From assembly GCF_038595055.1 (NCBI RefSeq), contig NZ_CP152002.1, positions 1,470,501-1,534,500 of the forward strand: a DNA stretch of 64,000 nucleotides, read 5' to 3'. The notes beneath the pieces were generated by a model. It was not told the origin of the DNA. It did no database searches and saw only the letters and a program-made list of their open reading frames with translations. Below, piece after piece: positions 53,510-62,570 of this stretch (the first letter of the stretch is position 1; each line of letters begins with the position of its first letter). Origin of the DNA: Paenibacillus sp. FSL R7-0345. Its GTDB lineage: Bacteria; Bacillota; Bacilli; Paenibacillales; Paenibacillaceae. The position numbers were made by a program, and so were the translations under genes.

Positions 53510-53822
53510 GGTGTGGGGATTGGCCTTGGAAAGGGGGAGAGAAGTGGAAAAGGGCGACAAGTTAAGGGCAAAAGAGCCTTTGATTCCACTCGTATGGAAA
53601 TGGGCGAATGAAGGGCAAAAGTGCCTTTGATTTCGCTGGCGGAAGGTAGCATGAATAAAATAAAAGACATGGTAAGCGGATTGGCTGCAGTTGGTGGAAA
53701 AATCCCACTAATGCTGTATAGAGAGGCGCACTAGCCTCAGCAATGCAATGGCATTTATCCCGCTATCAGGTGTGCAGATAGGCGGGCCGCCCAAATAGCA
53801 GCGGCCCGACCGTCACGCCCCA
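53510..53822. other. Intergenic region with short degenerate direct repeats
   Basis: No gene seen. Two related stretches with GGGCAAAAGAGCCTTTGATT (53566) and GGGCAAAAGTGCCTTTGATT (53613) lie 47 bases apart, each preceded by a TGGAAA..GGGCGA tract. A GTGGAAAAATCCCACTAAT motif lies near 53695. Confidence 0.5.
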
Positions 53823-54485
53823 CTAAAAGTAAGGCTTAATAGATGGAGCCGATGGCGGTAATGCGGGTGCCTTGGCCGGCTGCTTCTTTCGTGGAGCTTT
53901 TTTAGGCGGCGATTTAAACGGGGTGTAGCCGCCTGCGAACATTTTTCCGGCGGTGTAGCCCTGGTTGTCTGCGAGTAGAAGCGGCTCGAACTTCTGGTCC
54001 TGCTCCATCAGCTTCAGCATTATCAGCGCTGCGGCACGGGCGTCGTCAAGCGCATCGTGGTGCTTCAGGCTGATGCCAAAATGATGGGATATCACATTCA
54101 GTTTATGGGACGGCAGCTCCTGGAGCATTTTTTTGCCGAGTAGGTACGTACATAAATATTGAAAGTCAGGGTAGCTATTCCCTGAGGCATCCAGACAATA
54201 ACGCAGAACGCTCATATCAAAGGCGGCATTATGCGCAACAACAATTTCGCCCTTTAGCAGCGGCTCCACCGTGCTCCAAAGCTCCTCAAAGGTAGGTTGT
54301 CCCTGGACCATAGAGGGGGTGATGCCGTGAATCGCGATGTTCATGCCGTCAAACCGCTGGCGGGGATCGATCAGCCATACATGCTCAGCCGTTATTACAC
54401 CGTCCCTGACCTGGACAAGTCCCAGGGAGCAGGCGCTGGAGCGGCTCGCGTTCGCGGTTTCAAAGTCAATTGCAGTAAAATTCAT
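53823..54485 (-). CDS. DEDDh 3'-5' exonuclease (DnaQ/PolC epsilon-like)
   Basis: A 220-residue protein. The exonuclease domain (about 1-165) has Exo I FTAIDFETAN, Exo II VVAHNAAFDMSVL and Exo III HDALDDARAAA, all catalytic acids and the His present. The C-terminal tail (about 180-220) is Lys/Pro-rich and basic, possibly for nucleic-acid binding. It may serve DNA repair or RNA turnover. AGGGG precedes the ATG. Confidence 0.88.
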   Translation of the reverse strand: MNFTAIDFETANASRSSACSLGLVQVRDGVITAEHVWLIDPRQRFDGMNIAIHGITPSMVQGQPTFEELWSTVEPLLKGEIVVAHNAAFDMSVLRYCLDASGNSYPDFQYLCTYLLGKKMLQELPSHKLNVISHHFGISLKHHDALDDARAAALIMLKLMEQDQKFEPLLLADNQGYTAGKMFAGGYTPFKSPPKKAPRKKQPAKAPALPPSAPSIKPYF

Positions 54486-54633
54486 TGGTAAAGCCCCTTA
54501 TCTATCATATGTAACATTAATATTAAAGTAGTGAGAGACTAAATACAATCTGCTGAATTTACAAAAGGCTGATAGTATGATATTCCTTAACTATGTAAAT
54601 TTGGAAGTCTGCCATAGGTGAGGAGCTGAGGGA

Positions 54634-56052
54634 ATGCAACTGCTGAAGGGTCAAAAAACAGACGTAACAAAGGGAAGAAACTTGAGCGGGCTTATATTGT
54701 CCTTTGGATGGTCAGCGGGAAATGAGGAGATGGGGATTGATGCCGCCGGATTTTTGCTGTCGGAGCAGGGGAAGTGTGAGCACGATGAGGATTTTATTTT
54801 TTATGGTAACCCGGTATCTCAGGATGGTTCCGTCAATCACGCTGCTGCAGGAAACGGGGACAAGGAGAGTATTGCTGTAGCACTTTCCCGTCTTCCGCAA
54901 AAGGTTGCCCGGATCGCGCTGACACTGACCATTTATGAAGGTGAACAGCTGAACCACCGGATGAAGGATGTGTCCGGCCTCTATCTCAGGCTGCTGGACC
55001 GGGAGAGCGGCGAGGAGCTGCACCGTTTTGATTATGGCTCTGATCTGTCAATGGAAACTGCGATTGTAGTGGGAGAGCTGTACCGTCATAACGGGGAATG
55101 GAGATTTAACGCCATCGGCAGCGGATTTAACGGAGGACTTGCTGCGCTGTGTGTGAACTATGGACTGGAAGTGGAAGAGGCCGGTAAGGCGGAGGCTGCT
55201 GCTGCGGCCGAAACTGTAATCAGAGCTACAAATGATACAGCGGCTCCGGACAAGCAGTCTGCATCAGCGTCTGCCAGGTTGTCCGCACAGTCGCCAGGGA
55301 ATGCCCCATCTAACCCGACTCCACCGCCAATAACAGCACCATCGACAACGGAACCAGTGGAGGCCGTAAAACCACCTGTCCTCTCCAAAATAGATCTGCG
55401 CAAAAAAATCGTCCAGTTCACCCTCGAAAAGAAGCAGCTGACCGGCGTAACGGCCAGAGTAGGTATTGTCCTGGATATCAGCGGCTCCATGAGGAATCTG
55501 TATGCGAGAGGCGTGGTACAAGAAGTGGTTGAGCGGATACTTGCTGTGGCCAGCAAATTCGATGACAACGGTGTACTGGATGTGTGGGTATACGATAACG
55601 AGTTCAGCCGGATGGAGTCTGTTACAGAGCGTGACTTCGGCGATTATGTCAAACGGCATATTCTGGATAATCGTTCTATTCATAAGTTTGGATTTAATAA
55701 TGAGCCGCCTGTCATGGAGGACGTGATCCGCAAATATATGAAGGAAGAGAAGAAGGATACCACTCCGGTGTTTATTATTTTTATCAATGACGGAGGCGTC
55801 GTAAGGGCTACGAAAAAAATCATTAAAACTGCAGCCGTCCAGCCGATCTTCTGGCAGTTTGTCGGCATCGGGCATTCCGACTTCGAAGTGCTGGAGGGAC
55901 TGGATAACATGACGGGGCGGGTCGTGGACAATGCGGATTTTGTGCATCTGGACCGGATTGAGGAGGTTACGGATGAGGAGCTGTACGACCGGCTGCTGAA
56001 CGAATTCCCGCACTGGCTTAAGGCGGCGAAGGAAAAACGGATACTCCGGTGA
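54634..56052 (+). CDS. TerD-vWA protein (TerF-like)
   Basis: A 472-residue two-domain protein. The N-terminal TerD domain (about 1-180) starts LLKGQKTDVTKGRNLSGLILSFGW and ends in GFNGGLAALC. A Pro/Ala/Ser-rich linker (about 190-245) follows. The vWA domain (about 265-460) has an intact MIDAS start DISGSM and FIIFINDGG. This matches TerF of tellurite/stress-resistance loci. TerD domains bind calcium. No terC, terD or terB relative is adjacent. Function in stress signalling is inferred. Confidence 0.85.
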   Translation: MQLLKGQKTDVTKGRNLSGLILSFGWSAGNEEMGIDAAGFLLSEQGKCEHDEDFIFYGNPVSQDGSVNHAAAGNGDKESIAVALSRLPQKVARIALTLTIYEGEQLNHRMKDVSGLYLRLLDRESGEELHRFDYGSDLSMETAIVVGELYRHNGEWRFNAIGSGFNGGLAALCVNYGLEVEEAGKAEAAAAAETVIRATNDTAAPDKQSASASARLSAQSPGNAPSNPTPPPITAPSTTEPVEAVKPPVLSKIDLRKKIVQFTLEKKQLTGVTARVGIVLDISGSMRNLYARGVVQEVVERILAVASKFDDNGVLDVWVYDNEFSRMESVTERDFGDYVKRHILDNRSIHKFGFNNEPPVMEDVIRKYMKEEKKDTTPVFIIFINDGGVVRATKKIIKTAAVQPIFWQFVGIGHSDFEVLEGLDNMTGRVVDNADFVHLDRIEEVTDEELYDRLLNEFPHWLKAAKEKRILR

Positions 56053-56072
56053 GATGCTGCAAAAGCAACAGG

Positions 56073-56114
56073 TAAAACAAGGCTGGCTCCAAGACAAGGG
56101 GCTGGCCTGTTTTA
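56073..56114. terminator. Terminator between convergent genes
   Basis: GTAAAACAAGGCTGGC pairs imperfectly with GCTGGCCTGTTTTAC; serves the TerF-like and GNAT genes. Confidence 0.7.
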
Positions 56115-56136
56115 CATTATAAAGGCTCCAGTCAGC

Positions 56137-56694
56137 TTAGAACCCTGTCGCATATAACGGTTGTTCAGCATCCTGTTCAGGTGAGGACAGCAGATCCAGG
56201 CGGAAGCCCTTGACCAGTGTTTCGCCGTTCATAATATCCGTTTCGTAGGCCCGTTTGAAGCCCAGATGCTCATACAGCTTGATGGCAGAGGCCATCATGT
56301 CGGAGGTGTGGAGGTGCAGGGCAGCGGCGCCCCATTCACGGGATCTGCGCACGGCTTCGCCGATGAGGAGGGTGGCAATTCCGCGGCCGCGGGCGGAAGG
56401 GGAGACGGCAAGCAGGCGCAGCACGGGAGCATGAATGCCCAGCTCGGGCCTGCCGTAGGCGGCTTCCGACGAGGTGAACAGCAGCATGCTTCCGGCAATC
56501 TGCTGATCAATCTCAGCCACGATTCGTGCGGCCGGTGCATCTCCGTGAACAGAATCGAGGATGGAATTACGGTATTCCAGCCAAAAGGCTTCAGACAAAT
56601 AAGCGGAGTATTGGCTGTAGGCATCCAGCAACACTCCCGCAATAGCATCCCGGTCGCTGTCTAATGCGTCACGGATAATAACCTCTTTTGACAT
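56137..56694 (-). CDS. GNAT-family N-acetyltransferase
   Basis: A 185-residue acetyltransferase. It has the GNAT order: an N-terminal IRDALDSDRDAIAGVL, the acetyl-CoA site LAVSPSARGRGIATLLI (Q/R-x-x-G-x-G/A type), then LHTSDMMASAIKLYEHLGF near the end. Substrate unknown. It is a single gene with a terminator on one side. Confidence 0.88.
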   Translation of the reverse strand: MSKEVIIRDALDSDRDAIAGVLLDAYSQYSAYLSEAFWLEYRNSILDSVHGDAPAARIVAEIDQQIAGSMLLFTSSEAAYGRPELGIHAPVLRLLAVSPSARGRGIATLLIGEAVRRSREWGAAALHLHTSDMMASAIKLYEHLGFKRAYETDIMNGETLVKGFRLDLLSSPEQDAEQPLYATGF

Positions 56695-56867
56695 ATTCCA
56701 ATATCCCCCTTCATCCTGCGGATTAGGTCATTTGATTGCTGTCATTATACCTGATAATTCACAGTGATATAACTGGGATTTAAATATTCCGATAATTGGA
56801 TAGAAAAGTTCTATCTATAATTGTGATGAATATAACGGAAAACGCTCCGAAATACGTTTTATGAGTG

Positions 56868-56896
56868 TTGACAAAAAAATGAGCCCTATCTAATAT
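56868..56896 (+). promoter_or_regulatory. Promoter of the LysR regulator gene
   Basis: TTGACA, 17 bases, TAATAT. The leader to the start codon is about 85 bases. Confidence 0.55.
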
Positions 56897-56987
56897 ATAT
56901 ACAAAATCTGTAGGAGAGCACATCTATAATTCATTGTTAATTCATCGGAATAGTTAAAATTATAAAGCTTTTCAGGGAGGGCTTGGA

Positions 56988-57881
56988 GTGAACATTGATA
57001 ATATTGAGGCTTTTGTCTACATCAACCACTATGGAAGCTTCAATAAAGCGGCTGAAGTACTGTATATTTCGCAGCCTACGGTAACGGCCCGTATTCAATC
57101 GCTGGAGCGGGAGCTGGATTGCCGGGTGTTCGACCGCCTGGGCAAGCAGGTTCATCTTACGGATAAAGGCAAGCAGTTTCTCCCGTACGCCCAGCAGATT
57201 CTCCAGGTGTATCAGAGCGGCAAGCATCAGCTTCAGGCCAAAGGCCATATTCCCAATGAACTGCGGATCGGCAGCACCGTATCGGTGTCCAACTATCTAA
57301 TGCCGCAGCTGCTTCACCGGCTGAAACGGAAATATCCGCATATTACGATCAAGCTTACAACGGCTTCGACTGATCTGCTGATCGATAAGCTGAAGGCCAA
57401 GGAAATTGATCTTGCTTTTATCCGCAAAGTGGTTAACCCGGCTATTCAGACATATCCGTTCTGCGAGGACCCCATTTCGCTGTATGTGGATGCGGGACAC
57501 CGGCTGGCCGCGAGCGGCCGCGCAACGCTGCAGGATATCCGTTTTGAGACGCTGGTGTTTTTTGAATGCGGGTCACTGGACTGGATGCGGCTGCATCGCG
57601 TATTCGAGAGCATGGAGCAACCGCCGAATATTGAATACCACGTGGATAATCTGGAGACGGCGAAAAAGCTTGTGCTGAAGCAGGCGGGCATCTGCTTTTT
57701 GCCGGCGCTGAGCGTGCAGGAGGAGGTGGCGGCGGGAACGCTGATCCGGGTGGATATCGCAGAGACGGAAGGGATCTCCCTGCGGACCAGCCTGATCTCC
57801 CTGAACGGGGAGAATGCGGAGTTTATTGAGACGCTGCTGGAAGCAGCCCCTGGCAAAGTGGATAATCGACTAATTGTATAG
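56988..57881 (+). CDS. LysR-family transcriptional regulator (YtlI-like)
   Basis: A 297-residue regulator with an N-terminal winged helix (about 1-60; NKAAEVLYISQPTVTARIQSLE) and a substrate-binding domain with LRIGSTVSVSNYLMPQLL. In Bacillus, YtlI activates the ytmI operon for uptake and use of sulfur compounds such as S-methylcysteine and cystine. The same gene order downstream supports that role. The start is GTG 56988 after GGGAGG. Confidence 0.87.
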   Translation: MNIDNIEAFVYINHYGSFNKAAEVLYISQPTVTARIQSLERELDCRVFDRLGKQVHLTDKGKQFLPYAQQILQVYQSGKHQLQAKGHIPNELRIGSTVSVSNYLMPQLLHRLKRKYPHITIKLTTASTDLLIDKLKAKEIDLAFIRKVVNPAIQTYPFCEDPISLYVDAGHRLAASGRATLQDIRFETLVFFECGSLDWMRLHRVFESMEQPPNIEYHVDNLETAKKLVLKQAGICFLPALSVQEEVAAGTLIRVDIAETEGISLRTSLISLNGENAEFIETLLEAAPGKVDNRLIV

Positions 57882-58001
57882 ATGTATTAAAAAACTCTAT
57901 TAGCGCAGGCGCAAATGCAGTGATAAAGTTAATTGCATATAATCACGACTAAATCGATAGGGATTATAAAGTTAATAAACTGGAAGAATGGAGGGCTTGC
58001 G

Positions 58002-58397
58002 ATGAGTGAGGTTTACCGGCTGGCAGAGCTGAAGGATGCAGAGCAGCTGCTGGATGTTACATACCGCGCCTATCAGCTGATCCGCGAGCTCGGGCTGCAT
58101 TGGCCGGCGGCGAACGCCGATCTGGCGCTGATCGAAGACAACATAACGGCCAACGAGTGTTATGTGCTTGAAGTGGATGGAGCAGTTGTGGCTACCATTA
58201 CACTCTCGAAGGAAGAGGAGATCCGCAAGTTCAGCCCGCTGCCTTTTGTAAAATGGTTTGCCACGACGAACTGGAAGTTTTTTGAGGCCTATCTGGCGGC
58301 GGCGCTGATCTTCTGGGGACTTACGTTCCTGATTGAGCGCGCGACATCGGTGATTGAAAGACGGATTAATCTGTATAACCGGGGGGGAGTGGCATGA
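58002..58397 (+). pseudogene. Chimeric ORF: GNAT (YtmI-like) N-terminus fused to ABC permease C-terminus
   Basis: A 131-residue in-frame ORF. Residues 1-90 look like the N-terminal half of an acetyltransferase (SEVYRLAELKDAEQLLDV, FSPLPFVKWFAT) and stop just before the acetyl-CoA-binding loop would come. Residues 92-131 (FFEAYLAAALIFWGLTFLIE, then RRINLYNRG) are the last helix and tail of an amino-acid ABC permease of the TcyL/TcyM type. In Bacillus, ytmI and tcyM are separated by two binding proteins and another permease. The simplest reading is an in-frame deletion with a junction near 58262-58275. It retains a GAGGG site and ATG 58002. Neither activity should survive. Its stop overlaps the ATPase start. 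Confidence 0.82.
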
Positions 58398-59146
58398 TCA
58401 GGCTGTCACAAATTTCAAAATCATTCGGCCGCCATCAGGTGCTGAACAATATAGATTTAACGGTTACCAAAGGTGAGGTAGTGGTCATTCTCGGCCCAAG
58501 CGGCTCCGGCAAAACAACCCTTCTGCGCTGTGTGAATTATCTGGAGAAGCCGGGCAGCGGCGAGATCGCCATCGGTGATTTCAAGGTGGACTGCAAGCAT
58601 GCCCGCAAGCAGGAGATTTATCAGCTCCGGCAAAAGACGGCAATGGTATTCCAGCAGTACAATCTGTTCCGCCACAAAACCGCGCTGGAGAACGTGATGG
58701 AAGGCCTGCTCGTAGTAAAAAAGCTGTCAAAGGACGAGGCGCGGAAGCGGAGCATTGCCCTGCTTGAAAAGGTCGGCCTCGGCAGCAAGCTGGATGCTTA
58801 TCCGAGCCAGCTGTCCGGGGGCCAGCAGCAGCGGGTGGGTATCGCCCGGGCACTGGCGCTGGAGCCGGAGGTTATTCTGTTCGACGAACCAACGTCTGCG
58901 CTGGACCCTGAGCTGGTCGGTGAAGTGCTGGCCGTTATCCGCAAAATCGCCAAGGAAGGCATCACAATGATCGTAGTGACGCATGAAATGGGCTTTGCCC
59001 GCGATGTAGCCAATCATGTAGTCTTCATGGACGGCGGCGTCATTGTTGAGGAGGGAACTCCTACTGAGCTGTTTAACCATCCGCGTGAGGAAAGAACGAA
59101 GCAGTTCCTGAAACGGATCACACCTGAACTGAACTATTCCATATAG
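58394..59146 (+). CDS. Amino-acid/cystine ABC transporter ATP-binding protein (TcyN-like)
   Basis: A 250-residue ATPase of the polar amino acid family: Walker [11 protein letters not shown] loop, signature [15 protein letters not shown], Walker [14 protein letters not shown] and the H-loop VTHEMGFA. It is intact, but its cognate permeases and binding proteins are missing next to it, with only a permease tail fused to a GNAT fragment upstream. It may be non-functional in uptake or pair with proteins encoded elsewhere. Confidence 0.92.
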   Translation: MIRLSQISKSFGRHQVLNNIDLTVTKGEVVVILGPSGSGKTTLLRCVNYLEKPGSGEIAIGDFKVDCKHARKQEIYQLRQKTAMVFQQYNLFRHKTALENVMEGLLVVKKLSKDEARKRSIALLEKVGLGSKLDAYPSQLSGGQQQRVGIARALALEPEVILFDEPTSALDPELVGEVLAVIRKIAKEGITMIVVTHEMGFARDVANHVVFMDGGVIVEEGTPTELFNHPREERTKQFLKRITPELNYSI

Positions 59147-59157
59147 GAGGCAAAATC

Positions 59158-60174
59158 ATGGCTATTACCATCAGCGTACTGGATCAAAGCCCGATCTATC
59201 CGGGAGAAACGGCGGAGGAAGCATTCCGCCATACGGTCAAGCTGGCGCAGCTGTCCGAAAAGCTGGGCTTCCGCCGCTTCTGGGTCTCCGAGCATCATGA
59301 TTCCGAGCAGGTAGCCGGCTCCTCCCCGGAGGTGCTGATCTCGCATCTGCTCGCCAAAACAGAATCGATCCGGATCGGCTCCGGCGGCATTATGCTGCAG
59401 CATTACAGCCCGTACAAGGTGGCTGAGAATTTCAATGTGCTGGCCTCGCTGGCTCCGGGCCGGGTGGATCTTGGAGTAGGACGCGCTCCGGGCGGTCTGC
59501 CGCGCAGCACTCAGGCACTGCAGCAGGGAAAGACGGATACGGCTACCCTGACGGACAAAATCGTCGAGCTCGAGCAGTATGTACATAACCGGCTCGGGGA
59601 AGAGCATCCGCTGGCCGGGCTGAAAGCAGGGCCGCTGCCTGTTACGGCACCTGAGCTGTATGTGCTCGGTGCAAGTGTAAGCAGTGCAGAGATAGCTGCT
59701 GAACTGGGGCTGCCATACGTGTTCTCGCTGTTCATTAACGGCGATCAGGCTGTGGCGCTGGAAGCGATCCGTGCTTACCGCAGCGGGTTTGCAGCTGCGG
59801 AGGGCAGAGCGCCGCAGGCAATTATTGCGCTCTCGCTGATCGCTGCGGATACCGAGGAAGAGGCGAAGGAGCTGGCAGGCGCGCACAAGCTGATCCGGAT
59901 TACGCTGGAGAGCGGCAAAACGCTGACGGTGGCTACCCGGGAGCAGGCGGAGGAATTCACCCGCCAGGCTAAGGAAGCTTATACCATCGAGGAGCGGGAG
60001 CCTGAGATTACCAAGGGGACGAAGGAATCCGTCCGCGAGCAGCTGCTGGCACTGTCCGAGGCATCCGGTGTCGATGAGTTTATTGTAACGACGAATGTGC
60101 AGCCTTTTGACAAGCGGCTCCGCTCGTTCGAGCTGCTGAGCGAGGCATTGGCTGAGGTGGCGGCGGAGGCTTAG
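59158..60174 (+). CDS. Luciferase-like flavin-dependent monooxygenase (YtmO-like)
   Basis: A 338-residue bacterial-luciferase-fold oxidoreductase of the MsnO8/YtmO group. It starts ISVLDQSPIYPGETAEEAF and contains FWVSEHHDSEQVAGSSPEV, RIGSGGIMLQHYSPYKVAENF and DLGVGRAPGG, which bind reduced FMN. In the ytm operon it is thought to oxidise an organosulfur or related compound. AGGAGG is seven bases before the ATG, 12 bases after the ATPase gene. Confidence 0.9.
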   Translation: MAITISVLDQSPIYPGETAEEAFRHTVKLAQLSEKLGFRRFWVSEHHDSEQVAGSSPEVLISHLLAKTESIRIGSGGIMLQHYSPYKVAENFNVLASLAPGRVDLGVGRAPGGLPRSTQALQQGKTDTATLTDKIVELEQYVHNRLGEEHPLAGLKAGPLPVTAPELYVLGASVSSAEIAAELGLPYVFSLFINGDQAVALEAIRAYRSGFAAAEGRAPQAIIALSLIAADTEEEAKELAGAHKLIRITLESGKTLTVATREQAEEFTRQAKEAYTIEEREPEITKGTKESVREQLLALSEASGVDEFIVTTNVQPFDKRLRSFELLSEALAEVAAEA

Positions 60175-60216
60175 AGTTTAAAAACAAAGAAAATGACATG
60201 AGGAAGGGGCCTGCAT

Positions 60217-61398
60217 ATGACAAGCAAAGCTGCAGAGCTGAGCGCGGAAGCGCTTGGAGAACAATTAACCGGGATCCGCCGTCATCTGCACCGGCACCCG
60301 GAGCTGTCCAATGAAGAATATGAGACTACCCAATATATTGCTTCGCAGCTTACACAGGCGGGAATTAAGATTCTGGATTACGGGCTGGCAACCGGCGTAA
60401 TCGCAGAGATCGGAAGCGGCAAGCCCGGTCCGGTTATCGCCCTGCGGGCCGATATTGATGCCTTGCCGGTTCAAGAGGAGACGGGTGCGGAGTATGCATC
60501 CCTGTTTCCCGGCAAAATGCATGCCTGCGGGCATGATTTTCATACGGCGGCATTGCTCGGCGCCGCTTATCTGTTAAAGCAGCAGGAGGAGCGGATGCCG
60601 GGAACGGTGCGCCTGCTGCTCCAGCCTGCGGAGGAGAAGGCGCAGGGCGCGCAGCGGGTGATTGCCAGCGGGGCGCTGCAGGAGGTGCGCGCCGTAATCG
60701 GGCTGCATAACAAGCCCGACCTGCCGGTCGGCACGATCGGCATTACCGGCGGCCCGCTGATGGCCGCCGCGGACGGGTTCGCCGTTGAGGTGAAGGGCAG
60801 CGGCTCGCACGCAGCTGTACCTGAAGCGGCTATTGATCCGATTGTAGCAGCGGCACATATTGTGACTGCCCTGCAGTCGGTTGTCAGCCGCAATGTCAGC
60901 CCGCTGCACAGCGCGGTTGTCAGTGTGACGCAAATCCACAGCGGCAATTCGTGGAATGTAATTCCGGAAAAAGCCGTGCTGGAAGGCACGGTCCGCACCT
61001 TTGATGAAGCGGTGCGCACCAAGGTGCTGGAGCGCTTCGAGCAAGTGGCTTCCGGAGTTGCTGCAGCACTGGGCGCAACGGCTAAGGTCCGCTGGATTGA
61101 AGGGCCGCCTCCGGTAATCAACGACGAGGGGCTGGCTGCGCTTGGGGTTGAAGCCGCTGAAGCGCTTGGATATCAGGCTGTGAAGCCAGTGCCTTCTCCG
61201 GCCGGGGAGGATTTTGCCTATTACCAGCGCGAGGTGCCGGGACTGTTCGTATTCGTCGGCACAAGCGGCAGTCGGGAATGGCATCATCCGGCGTTTAATC
61301 TGGATGAGCAGGCGCTGCCGGTGGCTGCAAGGTTCCTTGCAGAGACGGCTGTGCGTTCTATAGCGTACTACGCCGTAAACGGGGGTGCTGAATCATAG
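60217..61398 (+). CDS. M20-family amidohydrolase (HipO/YtnL-like)
   Basis: A 393-residue peptidase M20D enzyme. Metal ligands are seen in MHACGHDFHTA, LLLQPAEE and VIGLHNKPD, and the terminal His in EWHHPAFNLDE. Such enzymes remove N-acyl groups from amino acids. In B. subtilis hipO lies in the same operon, where deacylation of N-acetyl-S-alkylcysteine is the proposed role. It ends TAG at 61396-61398, where the next gene begins. Confidence 0.9.
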   Translation: MTSKAAELSAEALGEQLTGIRRHLHRHPELSNEEYETTQYIASQLTQAGIKILDYGLATGVIAEIGSGKPGPVIALRADIDALPVQEETGAEYASLFPGKMHACGHDFHTAALLGAAYLLKQQEERMPGTVRLLLQPAEEKAQGAQRVIASGALQEVRAVIGLHNKPDLPVGTIGITGGPLMAAADGFAVEVKGSGSHAAVPEAAIDPIVAAAHIVTALQSVVSRNVSPLHSAVVSVTQIHSGNSWNVIPEKAVLEGTVRTFDEAVRTKVLERFEQVASGVAAALGATAKVRWIEGPPPVINDEGLAALGVEAAEALGYQAVKPVPSPAGEDFAYYQREVPGLFVFVGTSGSREWHHPAFNLDEQALPVAARFLAETAVRSIAYYAVNGGAES

Positions 61399-62534
61399 CA
61401 GAACATACGCATTACGATGTCATTGTCGTTGGCGCGGGCTCAATGGGCATGAGCGCCGGCTATGAGCTGGCCCGGCGCGGAGTAAAGGTGCTGCTGGTCG
61501 ATGCTTTTGATCCGCCGCACACGGAGGGCAGCCATCACGGGGATACCCGGCTGATCCGCCACGCTTACAGCGGTGATCCGGCCTATATCGGCCTGGCTCT
61601 GCGGGCGGATGCGCTGTGGCGGGAAGCCGAGCAGCTCAGCGGTTCAGAGCTGCTGGTCCGCTCGGGCGTGCTTAACCTTGCAGACCGCAAGGTGTATTCC
61701 TTCGGCGGACGAGTGGCAGAAGCACAGCAGCGCGGGGTTCGGGCCGAGCTGCTGGAAGCCGCAGAAATCCGGCGGCGCTGGCCGGGGCTTACGCTGCCGG
61801 AATCCTTTACGGCGATGTATGAGCCGGAGGCCGGTTATTTGTACAGCGAGCGCTGTATCACCGCCTACCGCAAGCTGGCTCTGATGCACGGCGCGGAGCT
61901 GCTGACAGACACGCCGGTGCTGAACGTGACGGCCCGCGAAGGCAGCGTAACTGTCCATACAGCCGGCGGCGATATTCACGGGGCGAGCGCTATTCTTAGC
62001 GCCGGAGCCTGGTTCAGCGGGCTGGCGCCGTTTGTGCAGCTGCCGATCAAGGCAGTGCGCAAGGTGGTCGGCTGGTTTGAGAGCAGCACTGATTATGCTG
62101 CCGGGAGCTTTCCCGGCTTTACGCTTGGCGCGGAAGAAGGCGGTTACTACGGCTTTCCAAGCATAGGCGGATCAGGCCTGAAGATCGGCCGGCATGATAC
62201 CGGACAGGAATGGAAGCCGGGCGAGCCGCTCAGGCCGTTCGGAAGTGAAGAGAGCGATGAAGGAGACCTCCGCCGCGTGTTGGAAGCTTACATGCCCGGT
62301 GCGGCCGGACGGCTGCTGAAAGGCTCTGTCTGCAAATATGAGCATACACCGGATGAGGATTTCATCATCGACCGCCATTCGCTTTACTCCAATGTGTTGA
62401 TCGCCGGAGGCTTCTCGGGGCACGGGTTTAAATTTTCCAGTGTGGTTGGAGAGATTCTTGCGGACTTGGCTATCGTTGGTACTACGAGTCATAATATCAG
62501 TCCTTTTGCCTTATCACGCTTTGCTACCGCCTGA
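61395..62534 (+). CDS. FAD-dependent N-methyl amino acid oxidase (SolA/MTOX-like), apparent ATA start
   Basis: A 379-residue flavoprotein oxidase of the monomeric sarcosine / N-methyltryptophan oxidase family. The FAD Rossmann motif VIVVGAGSMGMSAGYELA begins before the first ATG (61443), so an ATG start would cut it. Reading upstream in frame gives (I)AEHTHYDVIVVG from ATA 61395, with a stop at 61389 and no ATG, GTG or TTG between. GGGGGTG lies seven bases before the ATA. The flavin-attachment-type Cys is in KGSVCKYEHTPDEDF and the C-terminal GGFSGHGFKFS binds FAD. It may demethylate an amine in the ytm pathway. Confidence 0.85.
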   Translation: MAEHTHYDVIVVGAGSMGMSAGYELARRGVKVLLVDAFDPPHTEGSHHGDTRLIRHAYSGDPAYIGLALRADALWREAEQLSGSELLVRSGVLNLADRKVYSFGGRVAEAQQRGVRAELLEAAEIRRRWPGLTLPESFTAMYEPEAGYLYSERCITAYRKLALMHGAELLTDTPVLNVTAREGSVTVHTAGGDIHGASAILSAGAWFSGLAPFVQLPIKAVRKVVGWFESSTDYAAGSFPGFTLGAEEGGYYGFPSIGGSGLKIGRHDTGQEWKPGEPLRPFGSEESDEGDLRRVLEAYMPGAAGRLLKGSVCKYEHTPDEDFIIDRHSLYSNVLIAGGFSGHGFKFSSVVGEILADLAIVGTTSHNISPFALSRFATA

Positions 62535-62570
62535 TTATCCGCAGGCAGGACTTACCTTGGAGGGGATTAC

